Assembly: GCA_910584825.1 (NCBI GenBank)
Contig: CAJUCI010000013.1
Coordinates: forward strand, 4,502-68,501
DNA length: 64,000 nt
Reading direction: 5' to 3'
From: an uncultured Duncaniella sp.
Lineage (GTDB): Bacteria > Bacteroidota > Bacteroidia > Bacteroidales > Muribaculaceae
Positions 36,468-44,361 of the stretch are shown in pieces. Numbering within the stretch: the stretch's first letter is position 1; each line of letters opens with the position of its first letter. A program made the position numbers and the translations under genes. The notes under the pieces were generated by a model. That model was not told where the DNA came from, made no database searches, and was given only the letters and a program-made list of their open reading frames with translations.

Positions 36468-38837
36468 ATGAAAAAAGTTTTATATTTCCTTGCTGCATTG
36501 ATAGCCTTCTCGGTAACCTCGTGTAAGGATGACGATGTTGTGTTCAGCAATGTCGACGACCTTGACCGTCTGCCGCGACCGATGTTCCGCAAGAAACACA
36601 ATACTAACGAAAGCGAAGAGTCTGACCAGTTCGCTTCAAAGGTAATCAGCGGCACTTACAACGCCATCCAGCTCCACTGGTACGGTGTTGAAGGTGCAGC
36701 CGGCTATGAGCTCCTCTACCGTCTCGGTGTAGGCTCAGGCGGTACAGGCGTAGGTGACGACCCCGGACGTTATGACTCATGGGATCCCGAGCTCAATCCC
36801 GAGGTAAAGCGCGTGGAGCTTACCGCCGACCAGCTCTCCTATAAGCTTTACAATCTTGAGTACTCTAAAGTCTACAGCTTCGCCATCCGTGCGCTCCACC
36901 CCACCGACCCCGCCAAGAATTCACTCTGGTATGGTCTCGGAGGTGGTCAGGAATGGGAGGATTACATGCAGATTGAGACCAAGGCTCGTTATGCCACTCC
37001 CAGTGTAATCGAGATGCGCGAGAAGGACTATGACGGTTTCAAGATTCTCCTCAATCTTAACTGGGACCGCTCGAAGTATGCACAGCAGGATGCCGATACC
37101 ATCGAGAGCCGATTCCGCATCAAGGATGGCAAGCTCGCCGCGACGCATCTTATCGTCACTCCTTCGAGTGCCAATCCTGATGCTGTTGTTCCTGCAGAGT
37201 TTGTAAAGTACCAGATTACCGACAAGGACCTCGAAAATGGCTATGTCAAGGTGACCGGCCTCACCAGCAGCTCGCTTTACTCAGTCGTACTCTATGATGA
37301 GAACAACGCAGCCGCAGTATTTGACAGTGATAAATATTATTTGGCTCGCAACTACCGTACCAAGGGTGACCCGGGTGCTCCCATCAAGTTCCTCCACAAG
37401 GTTACTTCAGAGGTCTACACCGACCCTGACTCAATCTGGAACGTAGGTGAGCATAAGTATCAGGCATGCCGTCTCGACACACTTATCGAGAACTTCAACG
37501 GCGACGCTAACCTCGCCGAGGGTCAGGTGTTCCTCCTCGAGGGTGGCAAGGCCTACTACATCCGCACCAACCAGTCAATCAACAAGGGCTTCACCTTGAA
37601 GACCGACCCAGCCGACATTCTCGCCGGTAAGGGACGCGCCAAGGTTTACCTCGGCGGTATCGCCCGTAAGGGTGACGCTACCCAGTGCTGCAACTGGAAC
37701 CTCGGCAAGCAGCCAGGCCCCACCGACCTCGATGCCCCGATGGCTATTGAGAAGGTTATCTTCCAGGATATCGACTTCGAAGTACCTGAGGCTATCAACT
37801 ATGGCGGCCAGCAGGCAGGTCAGGGAGGCGTATCAGGCAACTATTTCGCCAACATGTACTCCAAGGGCCTCGGTGTTGAATTCGAGTCATTCGAGCTCCG
37901 CAACTGTACATTCCAGGGCATGGTACGTGGATTCTTCCGTATCCAGGGTCCCAACAAGAAGGTATTCGAAAAGCTCATCTTCGACAACTGCGTATTCTTC
38001 AACCAGGGTTACTATGACAACAACGGTTCAGGCTATGCCTGGGTTGCCGGTGCAGGTAACAACGTTGAGGACAACGTCTTCAAGGGCTTTGAGATGACCA
38101 ACTGTACTATCTATGACTCACCCCGTCGCTCTATCGTATTTGACAACGGTAAGGACGTGGCTTGGAAGGAAGACGTAAAGTGGAACGTGAAGATTGAGAA
38201 CAATACTTTCATCAACTTCTCTACTCGCTCCAACGGCCGTTACATCTTCGATATGAAGTTTGTGCCCGGTGGCTCACAGTTCAGCTTCAAGCGCAACCTT
38301 ATCGTGCTCGCAAAAGCCGACAATGACAAGCGTAACATGAACATGAGCGGCTGTCTCATCCAGAATGTCAACGGCTCAGGTAAAATCTTCATCGACGTCT
38401 GCGACAACTATTCAGCAGGCTGCACCGACGCACACCTCGAGGAAGACGGCATCTTCTCAAGCGCGAAGTTCACCGCCAACTCCAAGTCGTTCGGTACATT
38501 CTGGGGCGATGAAAAGAGCTTTGCTCCCGGCCTCACCCTCAACGACCTCGCTATCCACGTGGGCAACACTCCGCTCAAGGCTACCGAGCTCTTCAATGAC
38601 CCCAACCCCCGTCACCACATGCCTGAGGCTTCAGACCACCATCCCGACAACCACTCGATTGACCCGAGCGAAATCTGGACCCGTCTGCAGTACAAGAACG
38701 ACCTCAAGGTGACAACCCACGAGATTTACACCAAGAACATCGGTGACCAGCGTTGGAAGACAGCTGACCCGAAGTGGTTCTATCCCGCAGGTGCACCCGT
38801 CCCCACTCCCGAGGAGCCCGCAACTCCCGCAGAGTAA
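36468..38837 (+). CDS. DUF4957/DUF5123 lipoprotein, right operon
   Basis: A 789-aa lipoprotein (lipobox SVTSC, Cys19, then KDDDV). The N-terminal half has fibronectin-like segments (IQLHWYGVEGAAGYELLY). The second half has beta-helix-type repeats (FELRNCTFQGMVRGFFRIQG, FEMTNCTIYD, VKIENNTFINF). The C-terminus TRLQYKNDLKVTTHEIYTKN is nearly the same as in the left protein, followed by a Pro/Glu-rich tail unique to this copy (PTPEEPATPAE). It probably binds pectic glycans at the surface. It is third and last gene of the right operon, 29 nt after susD. Confidence 0.8.
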   Translation: MKKVLYFLAALIAFSVTSCKDDDVVFSNVDDLDRLPRPMFRKKHNTNESEESDQFASKVISGTYNAIQLHWYGVEGAAGYELLYRLGVGSGGTGVGDDPGRYDSWDPELNPEVKRVELTADQLSYKLYNLEYSKVYSFAIRALHPTDPAKNSLWYGLGGGQEWEDYMQIETKARYATPSVIEMREKDYDGFKILLNLNWDRSKYAQQDADTIESRFRIKDGKLAATHLIVTPSSANPDAVVPAEFVKYQITDKDLENGYVKVTGLTSSSLYSVVLYDENNAAAVFDSDKYYLARNYRTKGDPGAPIKFLHKVTSEVYTDPDSIWNVGEHKYQACRLDTLIENFNGDANLAEGQVFLLEGGKAYYIRTNQSINKGFTLKTDPADILAGKGRAKVYLGGIARKGDATQCCNWNLGKQPGPTDLDAPMAIEKVIFQDIDFEVPEAINYGGQQAGQGGVSGNYFANMYSKGLGVEFESFELRNCTFQGMVRGFFRIQGPNKKVFEKLIFDNCVFFNQGYYDNNGSGYAWVAGAGNNVEDNVFKGFEMTNCTIYDSPRRSIVFDNGKDVAWKEDVKWNVKIENNTFINFSTRSNGRYIFDMKFVPGGSQFSFKRNLIVLAKADNDKRNMNMSGCLIQNVNGSGKIFIDVCDNYSAGCTDAHLEEDGIFSSAKFTANSKSFGTFWGDEKSFAPGLTLNDLAIHVGNTPLKATELFNDPNPRHHMPEASDHHPDNHSIDPSEIWTRLQYKNDLKVTTHEIYTKNIGDQRWKTADPKWFYPAGAPVPTPEEPATPAE

Positions 38838-38890
38838 TCGACGGACACTCCCAACCTCTGACTGATTCGTAAGAACATCAGATAACCCAT

Positions 38891-38925
38891 CCCCCTCGCC
38901 CCCACAGCGGCGAGGGGGATTTTTT
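38891..38925 (+). terminator. Terminator of the right SusCD operon
   Basis: CCCCCTCGCC pairs with GGCGAGGGGG around CCCACAGC, followed by ATTTTTTG. A partial second copy of the right half (GGCGAGGGGGATTTTTTG) recurs at about 38939-38957. Confidence 0.85.
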
Positions 38926-38966
38926 GTATCTTTATATAGGCGAGGGGGATTTTTTGCATACATATA

Positions 38967-39003
38967 TAAATGATGCCAAACTCCGTAAATGATGCTAAAC
39001 TCC
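38967..39003 (+). repeat. Tandem 18-bp repeats upstream of the zeta-toxin promoter
   Basis: TAAATGATGCCAAACTCC (38967-38984) and TAAATGATGCTAAACTCC (38986-39003) differ at one base and are separated by one G. They end 31 nt before the promoter's TTG, a plausible pair of operators for autoregulation. Confidence 0.6.
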
Positions 39004-39034
39004 ATCTAAATCTCCTTAAAAATCAGCGTCAGAT

Positions 39035-39065
39035 TTGTTCGCTTCATTTTAATTTCATATTTTTG
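39035..39065 (+). promoter_or_regulatory. Promoter of the zeta-toxin-like gene
   Basis: TTG (39035-39037), 20 bp, TATTTTTG (39058-39065). The ATG starts at 39071, only 5 nt later, so the transcript should start at or beside the start codon (leaderless). Confidence 0.6.
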
Positions 39066-39070
39066 CACCG

Positions 39071-39625
39071 ATGCAACCTTCGCTCTACATAATAGCCGGA
39101 TGCAACGGTGCCGGTAAGTCGACTGCGTCATACACGCTCCTGCCCGATATGCTCGACTGCAAGGAGTATGTCAACGCCGACGAGATAGCCCGTGGCCTCT
39201 CTCCGTTCAACCCCTCGGAGATGGCTATACTTGCGGGCAAACTGATGCTGCGCCGCATCGAGGACCTGATGTGCAACATGGCATCATTCGCCATCGAGAC
39301 GACGCTTGCCACCAAGAGCTATGCCACGCTGACCAACAAGGCCAAGAAGCTCGGCTACAAGGTGAACCTCATGTTCATATGGCTGTCGTCGGTCCAGCAG
39401 GCCAAGGACCGCGTGGCCCACAGGGTGAGCGAAGGGGGCCACAACATCGAGCCTGACGTGATAGAACGCCGATACTACGCCGGGCTCCACAATCTCCGTT
39501 CACTATACATGCCCATCGTTGACACATGGGTGATTGTAGACAATACACGCGGCGACAATCAGATAGTCGCGACCAACAACACAGTGTTTGACCAGGAAAA
39601 ATTATCAAGAATATTATCCGAATGA
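39071..39625 (+). CDS. Zeta-toxin family P-loop kinase
   Basis: A 184-aa protein of the zeta-toxin/AAA_33 group. Walker A is GCNGAGKST (residues 10-18). NADEIARGLSPFNP carries the catalytic aspartate expected for nucleotide-sugar kinases. ASFAIETTLAT is the strongly conserved F-x-x-E-T-T-L motif. RVAHRVSEGGHNIEPDVIERRY is the arginine-rich lid. Known zeta toxins phosphorylate UDP-N-acetylglucosamine; many chromosomal relatives have not been tested. It overlaps a 58-aa gene by ATGA, the only partner candidate. Confidence 0.85.
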   Translation: MQPSLYIIAGCNGAGKSTASYTLLPDMLDCKEYVNADEIARGLSPFNPSEMAILAGKLMLRRIEDLMCNMASFAIETTLATKSYATLTNKAKKLGYKVNLMFIWLSSVQQAKDRVAHRVSEGGHNIEPDVIERRYYAGLHNLRSLYMPIVDTWVIVDNTRGDNQIVATNNTVFDQEKLSRILSE

Positions 39626-39798
39626 GCGATAAAGAGTATTTTGAAAGAGTCAGGATCGGACTTGAGCTGAGTGTGGAGCGCACACTCAAACGCAAGGCGG
39701 CCCTGGGCGAATACGTGGTGTATGCCCATCCCGACGGCACCCCCTACACCATGCCGGCCACCGAGGCCCTTGCCCAATATCTCGAGGGGCGAAAATAG
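39622..39798 (+). CDS. 58-aa small protein, possible partner of the zeta-like kinase
   Basis: A short gene translating as MSDKEYFERVRIGLELSVER and ending in TEALAQYLEGRK. Its ATG overlaps the kinase TGA stop (ATGA), indicating translational coupling. The N-terminal half is a predicted charged helix; the second half contains VYAHPDGTPYTMPAT. No family is recognised with certainty. Small proteins beside zeta-like kinases are candidate antitoxins, though the classical epsilon antitoxin lies upstream and looks different. Its coding nature is supported by the coupled start and matching codon use. Confidence 0.7.
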   Translation: MSDKEYFERVRIGLELSVERTLKRKAALGEYVVYAHPDGTPYTMPATEALAQYLEGRK

Positions 39799-39871
39799 TA
39801 CCTACCGCACACACCCACCTCTCCCTCCCCGCCAACCGTCATACATCAACCATAAATCAATACATCCGTCC

Positions 39872-42397
39872 ATGAAAAAAATGCTAACGTTTGCCGCAGG
39901 GCTTCTGCTGGCGGCGAGTGCGGCGGCGATTACGCCCGACAAGGCGTGGAACGAGCTGTACCCGCAGATTGAGAAGTCAATCGAGCAACCTACATTCCGT
40001 GCGAAGGACTACAAAATCTTCGACTACGGCAAAAAATCAAAGACAAAGGGGTTTCTCTACACCGAGCTTATAAATAAGGTGATAGACGTGTGCTCGCGCG
40101 AGGGAGGCGGCCGTGTGGTCATCCCCAAAGGCACATGGCTCACAGGCCCCATCACCATCAAGGATAACGTGAACCTCCATCTCGAGGAGGGCGCGACACT
40201 GCTCTTCACAGCTGACACCACACAGTATCCCGTGGTGCGCACCCGCTGGGAGGGCATGGACTGCTACAACTACCAGCCTATGGTCTATGCCATCGGCGCA
40301 AAGAACATAGCCCTCACAGGCAAGGGCACCGTTGACGGTGCCGCCGACAACTCCACATGGTGGGGCATGAGCGCGAAACGCGGCCATGACTACACCGGCG
40401 AGGGCACCATCGCCACCCAGAAGATAGGCCGTCCGCTGCTCCAGGAATGGAACGAGAACGCCGTGCCCGTCGAGAAGCGTCAGATGGGCCCCGGCTACGG
40501 CATGCGTCCCCAGCTGGTCAACTTCGTCGACTGCAAGAACGTGCTCATCGAGGATGTGACGCTCCTGCGCTCACCCTTCTGGGTAATCCACCCCCTCTTC
40601 TGCGAGAACCTGACCGTGCGCGGCGTTCACATCCAGAACGAGGGACCCAACGGCGACGGATGCGACCCCGAGTCGTGCAAGAACGTGCTCATCGAGGACT
40701 GCTTCTTTGACACCGGCGACGACTGCATTGCCATCAAGAGCGGCCGCAACCGCGACGGCATCACCGCCGCCCGCCCCACCGAGAACGTTATCGTGCGCAA
40801 CTGCCGCATGAAGAACGGTCACGGCGGCATCGTGGTAGGCTCGGAAATCTCAGGCGGCTTCACCAACCTCTTCGCTGAGAACTGCGTGATGGACTCGCCC
40901 GACCTCGACCGCGTGGTGCGCATCAAGACCAACTCATGCCGCAGCGGCGTAATCGAGAACATCTTCTGCCGCAACATCGAGGTGGGCCAGTGCAACGAGG
41001 CCGTGCTCAAAATCAATCTGCTCTATGAGCGCAAGGAGGCATGCGACCACAGCTATCCCCCTGTCGTTCAGGACGTATATCTCGAGAACATCTCATGTAA
41101 GGAGAGTCAGTATGGCATCGTAATCGAAGGCTTCGAGGACCTCTGCAACGTACGTGACATCGAGGTCAAGGACTGCAAATGGGACGGTGTGAAGAAGGGC
41201 GGCAACTCAATCAGCGGCCTCACCAAGAACGTGCGCATAGCCAACACCTATATTAATGGCAAACTCGTCGAGGAGAACGCCCCCCTCTCGCAGGTGATGA
41301 CCCTCTCGGAGATGAAGCGCAACCCCGAGAGCTGGCAGCTCGACTTCAGCAAGAGACCCAAATGGACATACTCAATCGGCACCGAGCTTGACGCCATGCT
41401 CGCCGTGGCCGACCGTTACGGCGACGACCGCATCGCATCATACGTCATCAGCTATGTCGACACCCTCGTCAATCAGGACGGCACCATCACCGGCTACAAG
41501 ATTGACCACTATAACCTCGACCAGGTAAAGGACGGAACACTCCTGCTCCAGGCCTATGACCGCACCGGCGAGGAGCGTTACCTCAAGGCCGCCCACACCC
41601 TCTGGGAGCAGCTCAAGGGTCAGCCCCGCACCGCCGACGGCGGCTACTGGCACAAGAAAATTTATCCCCATCAGATGTGGCTCGACGGCCTGTTCATGGC
41701 CGAGCCGTTCAGCGCGAAGTATGCCAACCGCTTCCTCACCGGCAAGGACAAAGAGGAGGCATGGAACCATATAGCCGACCAGTTTATCGTCGTGGCCAAA
41801 CACACCTACGACCCCAAGACCGGCCTCTACCGCCACGCTTGGGACGAGAGCAAGGAGCAGCGTTGGGCCGACAAGGAGACCGGCCAGGCTCCCCACGCAT
41901 GGGCACGCGCAATGGGATGGACATTCATGGCCCTTCTCGACGTGCTCGAGGAGATGCCCCAGGACCACCCCAAGCGTCCCGAACTCGTCAAGATATTCCG
42001 CTCGTTTGCCGACGGCATCGTCAACGCCCAGGACACCAAGAGCGGATGCTGGTATCAGGTGCTCGACCAGCCCGGCCGCGAGGGCAACTATCTGGAGGGC
42101 ACAGCCACAGCCATGTATGTCTACGCGCTGCTGCGCGGTGTGCGCATGGGCATCATCGATGACTCATATCTCAACGCCGCCCTCACCGGATGGAACGGCA
42201 TGCAGAAACACCTCGTGCGCAAGGACAAGGACGGCACCATCTCGCTCACCAACTGCTGTGCCGTAGCCGGCCTCGGCGGTGAGAAGAACTATCGCGACGG
42301 CTCGTTCGAGTACTACATCTCCGAGCCTATCCGCGACAACGACGCCAAGGGTGTAGGCCCCTTCATCAACGCCTGCCTCGAGATGGAGCGCATGTAA
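39872..42397 (+). CDS. GH28 polygalacturonase fused to GH105 unsaturated galacturonyl hydrolase
   Basis: An 841-aa exported enzyme. Signal peptide to about residue 21. The first domain (about 25-465) is a GH28 beta-helix with GPNGDGCDP, TGDDCIAIKSG, GHGGIVVGSE and VRIKTN, which hold the three catalytic aspartates and the histidine. The second domain (about 475-840) is a GH105 (alpha/alpha)6 barrel with HQMWLDGLFM (catalytic Asp near 605), HAWDESKEQRW and QAPHAWARAMGW. Together it could cut galacturonan chains and remove the unsaturated end left by lyases. The ATG 39872 starts a clean signal peptide; the open frame extends upstream without support. Confidence 0.9.
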   Translation: MKKMLTFAAGLLLAASAAAITPDKAWNELYPQIEKSIEQPTFRAKDYKIFDYGKKSKTKGFLYTELINKVIDVCSREGGGRVVIPKGTWLTGPITIKDNVNLHLEEGATLLFTADTTQYPVVRTRWEGMDCYNYQPMVYAIGAKNIALTGKGTVDGAADNSTWWGMSAKRGHDYTGEGTIATQKIGRPLLQEWNENAVPVEKRQMGPGYGMRPQLVNFVDCKNVLIEDVTLLRSPFWVIHPLFCENLTVRGVHIQNEGPNGDGCDPESCKNVLIEDCFFDTGDDCIAIKSGRNRDGITAARPTENVIVRNCRMKNGHGGIVVGSEISGGFTNLFAENCVMDSPDLDRVVRIKTNSCRSGVIENIFCRNIEVGQCNEAVLKINLLYERKEACDHSYPPVVQDVYLENISCKESQYGIVIEGFEDLCNVRDIEVKDCKWDGVKKGGNSISGLTKNVRIANTYINGKLVEENAPLSQVMTLSEMKRNPESWQLDFSKRPKWTYSIGTELDAMLAVADRYGDDRIASYVISYVDTLVNQDGTITGYKIDHYNLDQVKDGTLLLQAYDRTGEERYLKAAHTLWEQLKGQPRTADGGYWHKKIYPHQMWLDGLFMAEPFSAKYANRFLTGKDKEEAWNHIADQFIVVAKHTYDPKTGLYRHAWDESKEQRWADKETGQAPHAWARAMGWTFMALLDVLEEMPQDHPKRPELVKIFRSFADGIVNAQDTKSGCWYQVLDQPGREGNYLEGTATAMYVYALLRGVRMGIIDDSYLNAALTGWNGMQKHLVRKDKDGTISLTNCCAVAGLGGEKNYRDGSFEYYISEPIRDNDAKGVGPFINACLEMERM

Positions 42398-42420
42398 CCG
42401 CCCCGACTCACCGAAACACA

Positions 42421-42476
42421 GCCGGACTGCTCAGACCGTCGCCCGCATCGCGACGGACTGAACAGTCCGGCTCGTT
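42421..42476 (+). terminator. Terminator after the GH28-GH105 gene
   Basis: GCCGGACTG (42421-42429) pairs with CAGTCCGGC (42463-42471), and inner CCGTCGC (42436-42442) pairs with GCGACGG (42450-42456). A TCGTTTT tail follows. The next gene therefore needs its own promoter. Confidence 0.8.
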
Positions 42477-42553
42477 TTATGCAAATTAACCAAAATTCAT
42501 AATTGCGCGTTAAAAAAAGTCAGCCTTTGGGTGATATATCATAGAAAATTTCG

Positions 42554-42561
42554 TAATTTTG
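42554..42561 (+). promoter_or_regulatory. -7 box upstream of the GH43-CE8-uxa-exuT genes
   Basis: TAATTTTG fits TAnnTTTG and lies 67 nt before the chosen GH43 ATG. The nearest TTG (42527-42529) is 24 bp upstream, longer than ideal, which would fit a promoter depending on an activator. Confidence 0.45.
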
Positions 42562-42628
42562 GGACGAATTTTATACTCACGTGAAGTGCACACGCCTCAC
42601 GATACCATCTAAAACCTTAAAACTACAT

Positions 42629-44320
42629 ATGATGAAAATGACTTACCGCACCGCGCTGCTCAGTCTCGCGCTGGCAGGTGCAGCAAACATGCCGGCTGGA
42701 GCCTACGTGTCAGAAGTATGGTGTCCCGACCAAGGTAACGGCAAGTATATCAACCCCGTAATCGACGCTGACTACTCCGACCCCGACGTTGTGCGCGTGG
42801 GCGATGATTACTATATGACAGCCTCGAGCTTCTCTGACATCCCCGGTCTGCCCATCCTTCATTCCAAGGACCTCGTCAACTGGACCATCATAGGCCATGC
42901 CATAGCCGAAATGCCCGACTATGCCAAGTTTGCCACCCCCAACCACGGCAACGCCGTCTGGGCCCCCGCCATCCGTTATCACAACGGCGAGTTCTATATC
43001 TACTACGGCGACCCCGACCTGGGCATCTTCATGACCAAGACCAAGAACCCCGCCGGACCGTGGGAACCCCTCGTGCACGTGCACAAGGCCAAGGGCATCA
43101 TCGACACCTGCCCCTACTGGGACGAGGACGGCAAGGCCTACCTGGCCCACGGATACGCAGGCAGCCGTGCCGGAGTCAAGAGCATCATCGGCATGATAGA
43201 GATGACACCCGACGGCAAGTCGACCATCGGACAGGACCGCATCATCTATGACGGACACCTCGAGAACGAGACCATCGAGGGCGCAAAGATGTACAAGCGC
43301 GGCGACTGGTATTACATCTTCTCACCCGCCGGAGGCGTTGCCACAGGCTGGCAGGAAGTGCTCCGCTCTAAGAACCCCTGGGGTCCCTACGAGGTGCGCA
43401 ACGTCATGGAGCAGGGCGACACCGACATCAACGGCCCCCATCAGGGCGCGTGGATTGACACCCCCGACGGCAAGGAGGACTGGTTTATCCACTTCCAGGA
43501 CAAAGGCCCCTACGGGCGCGTAGTCAACCTCGAGCCTATGGTATGGCTTGGGAACGGCTGGCCCGTAATCGGCGTAGACCCCGACGGCGACGAGCGCGGC
43601 ATCCCCGTGCGCACCTACAAGAAACCCAACGTAGGCAAGACATACCCCAAAGAGACACCCCAGGAGAGCGACGAGTTTGACTCGATAGAGCTTGGCAAGC
43701 AGTGGCAGTGGAAGGACAACCCCAGCGCGCTGTGGTATTACTGCGACGCAGCCGCCTCCAAGCTCCGCCTCTTCTCCAATCAGCAGCCCGAGGGCAAGAC
43801 CCTCTATGACCTCCCCAACCTGCTGCTTCAGAAATATCCCGCACGCAACTTCACAGCCACTGCCAAGGTGCAGTTCTTCCCCCGCAAGAAGAACGGCAAG
43901 CTGATGGCAGGCGAGCGTGCCGGCATCGTGGCCATGGGCTACAACTTCGGCGCACTCGCGCTCGAGAGCCGCGAGGACGGCATCTATCTCGTCCAGACCG
44001 ACTGCTACAAGGCCAACAAGGGTGGCAAGGAGACCGAGGTCGAGGCCATCAAGCTCACCGATGGCGACAAGGAGATGTATCTGCGCATGCGCGTGGACTA
44101 CACCGGCGTCAAGAACCCCACACAGAAGCCCGACTATAAGGCCGAGGCCACATTCTTCTACAGCCTCGACGGCAAGAAATACACCAAAATCGGCCGTCCC
44201 GTCAAGGTTGACGTAGGCCACTGGATTGGCTCGAAGTTCGGCCTCTTCTGCTCACGTGACTGGCACAGCAACGACAGCGGCTGGCTTGACATCGACTGGT
44301 TCCGCGTAACTAAGAAATAA
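42629..44320 (+). CDS. Glycoside hydrolase family 43 with C-terminal beta-sandwich
   Basis: A 563-aa exported protein. Signal peptide MMKMTYRTALLSLALAGAA to about residue 25. The five-bladed propeller shows DADYSDPDVVRVGDDYYMTA (catalytic base), IDTCPYWDEDGKAYLAHG (second acid) and ENETIEGAKMYKRGDWYY (general acid). The C-terminal 200 residues form a concanavalin-like domain common in GH43 xylosidases and arabinofuranosidases. In a pectin locus an arabinose- or galactose-removing role is plausible. The start is ATG 42629; the open frame continues upstream, but the signal peptide only begins here. CE8 follows after 41 nt. Confidence 0.88.
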   Translation: MMKMTYRTALLSLALAGAANMPAGAYVSEVWCPDQGNGKYINPVIDADYSDPDVVRVGDDYYMTASSFSDIPGLPILHSKDLVNWTIIGHAIAEMPDYAKFATPNHGNAVWAPAIRYHNGEFYIYYGDPDLGIFMTKTKNPAGPWEPLVHVHKAKGIIDTCPYWDEDGKAYLAHGYAGSRAGVKSIIGMIEMTPDGKSTIGQDRIIYDGHLENETIEGAKMYKRGDWYYIFSPAGGVATGWQEVLRSKNPWGPYEVRNVMEQGDTDINGPHQGAWIDTPDGKEDWFIHFQDKGPYGRVVNLEPMVWLGNGWPVIGVDPDGDERGIPVRTYKKPNVGKTYPKETPQESDEFDSIELGKQWQWKDNPSALWYYCDAAASKLRLFSNQQPEGKTLYDLPNLLLQKYPARNFTATAKVQFFPRKKNGKLMAGERAGIVAMGYNFGALALESREDGIYLVQTDCYKANKGGKETEVEAIKLTDGDKEMYLRMRVDYTGVKNPTQKPDYKAEATFFYSLDGKKYTKIGRPVKVDVGHWIGSKFGLFCSRDWHSNDSGWLDIDWFRVTKK

Positions 44321-44361
44321 ACCCTCTGACCCAACCTTTTATCACATACACGACACATACC

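Noticed and set aside
22563..38925. Composite transposon explaining the inverted duplication
   Set aside because: No transposase, terminal IS or target-site duplication is visible at either edge.
39671..39871. 67-residue N-terminal extension of the GH28-GH105 frame
   Set aside because: It overlaps the 58-aa gene in another frame, is Pro/His-rich without family similarity, and a good signal peptide starts at 39872.
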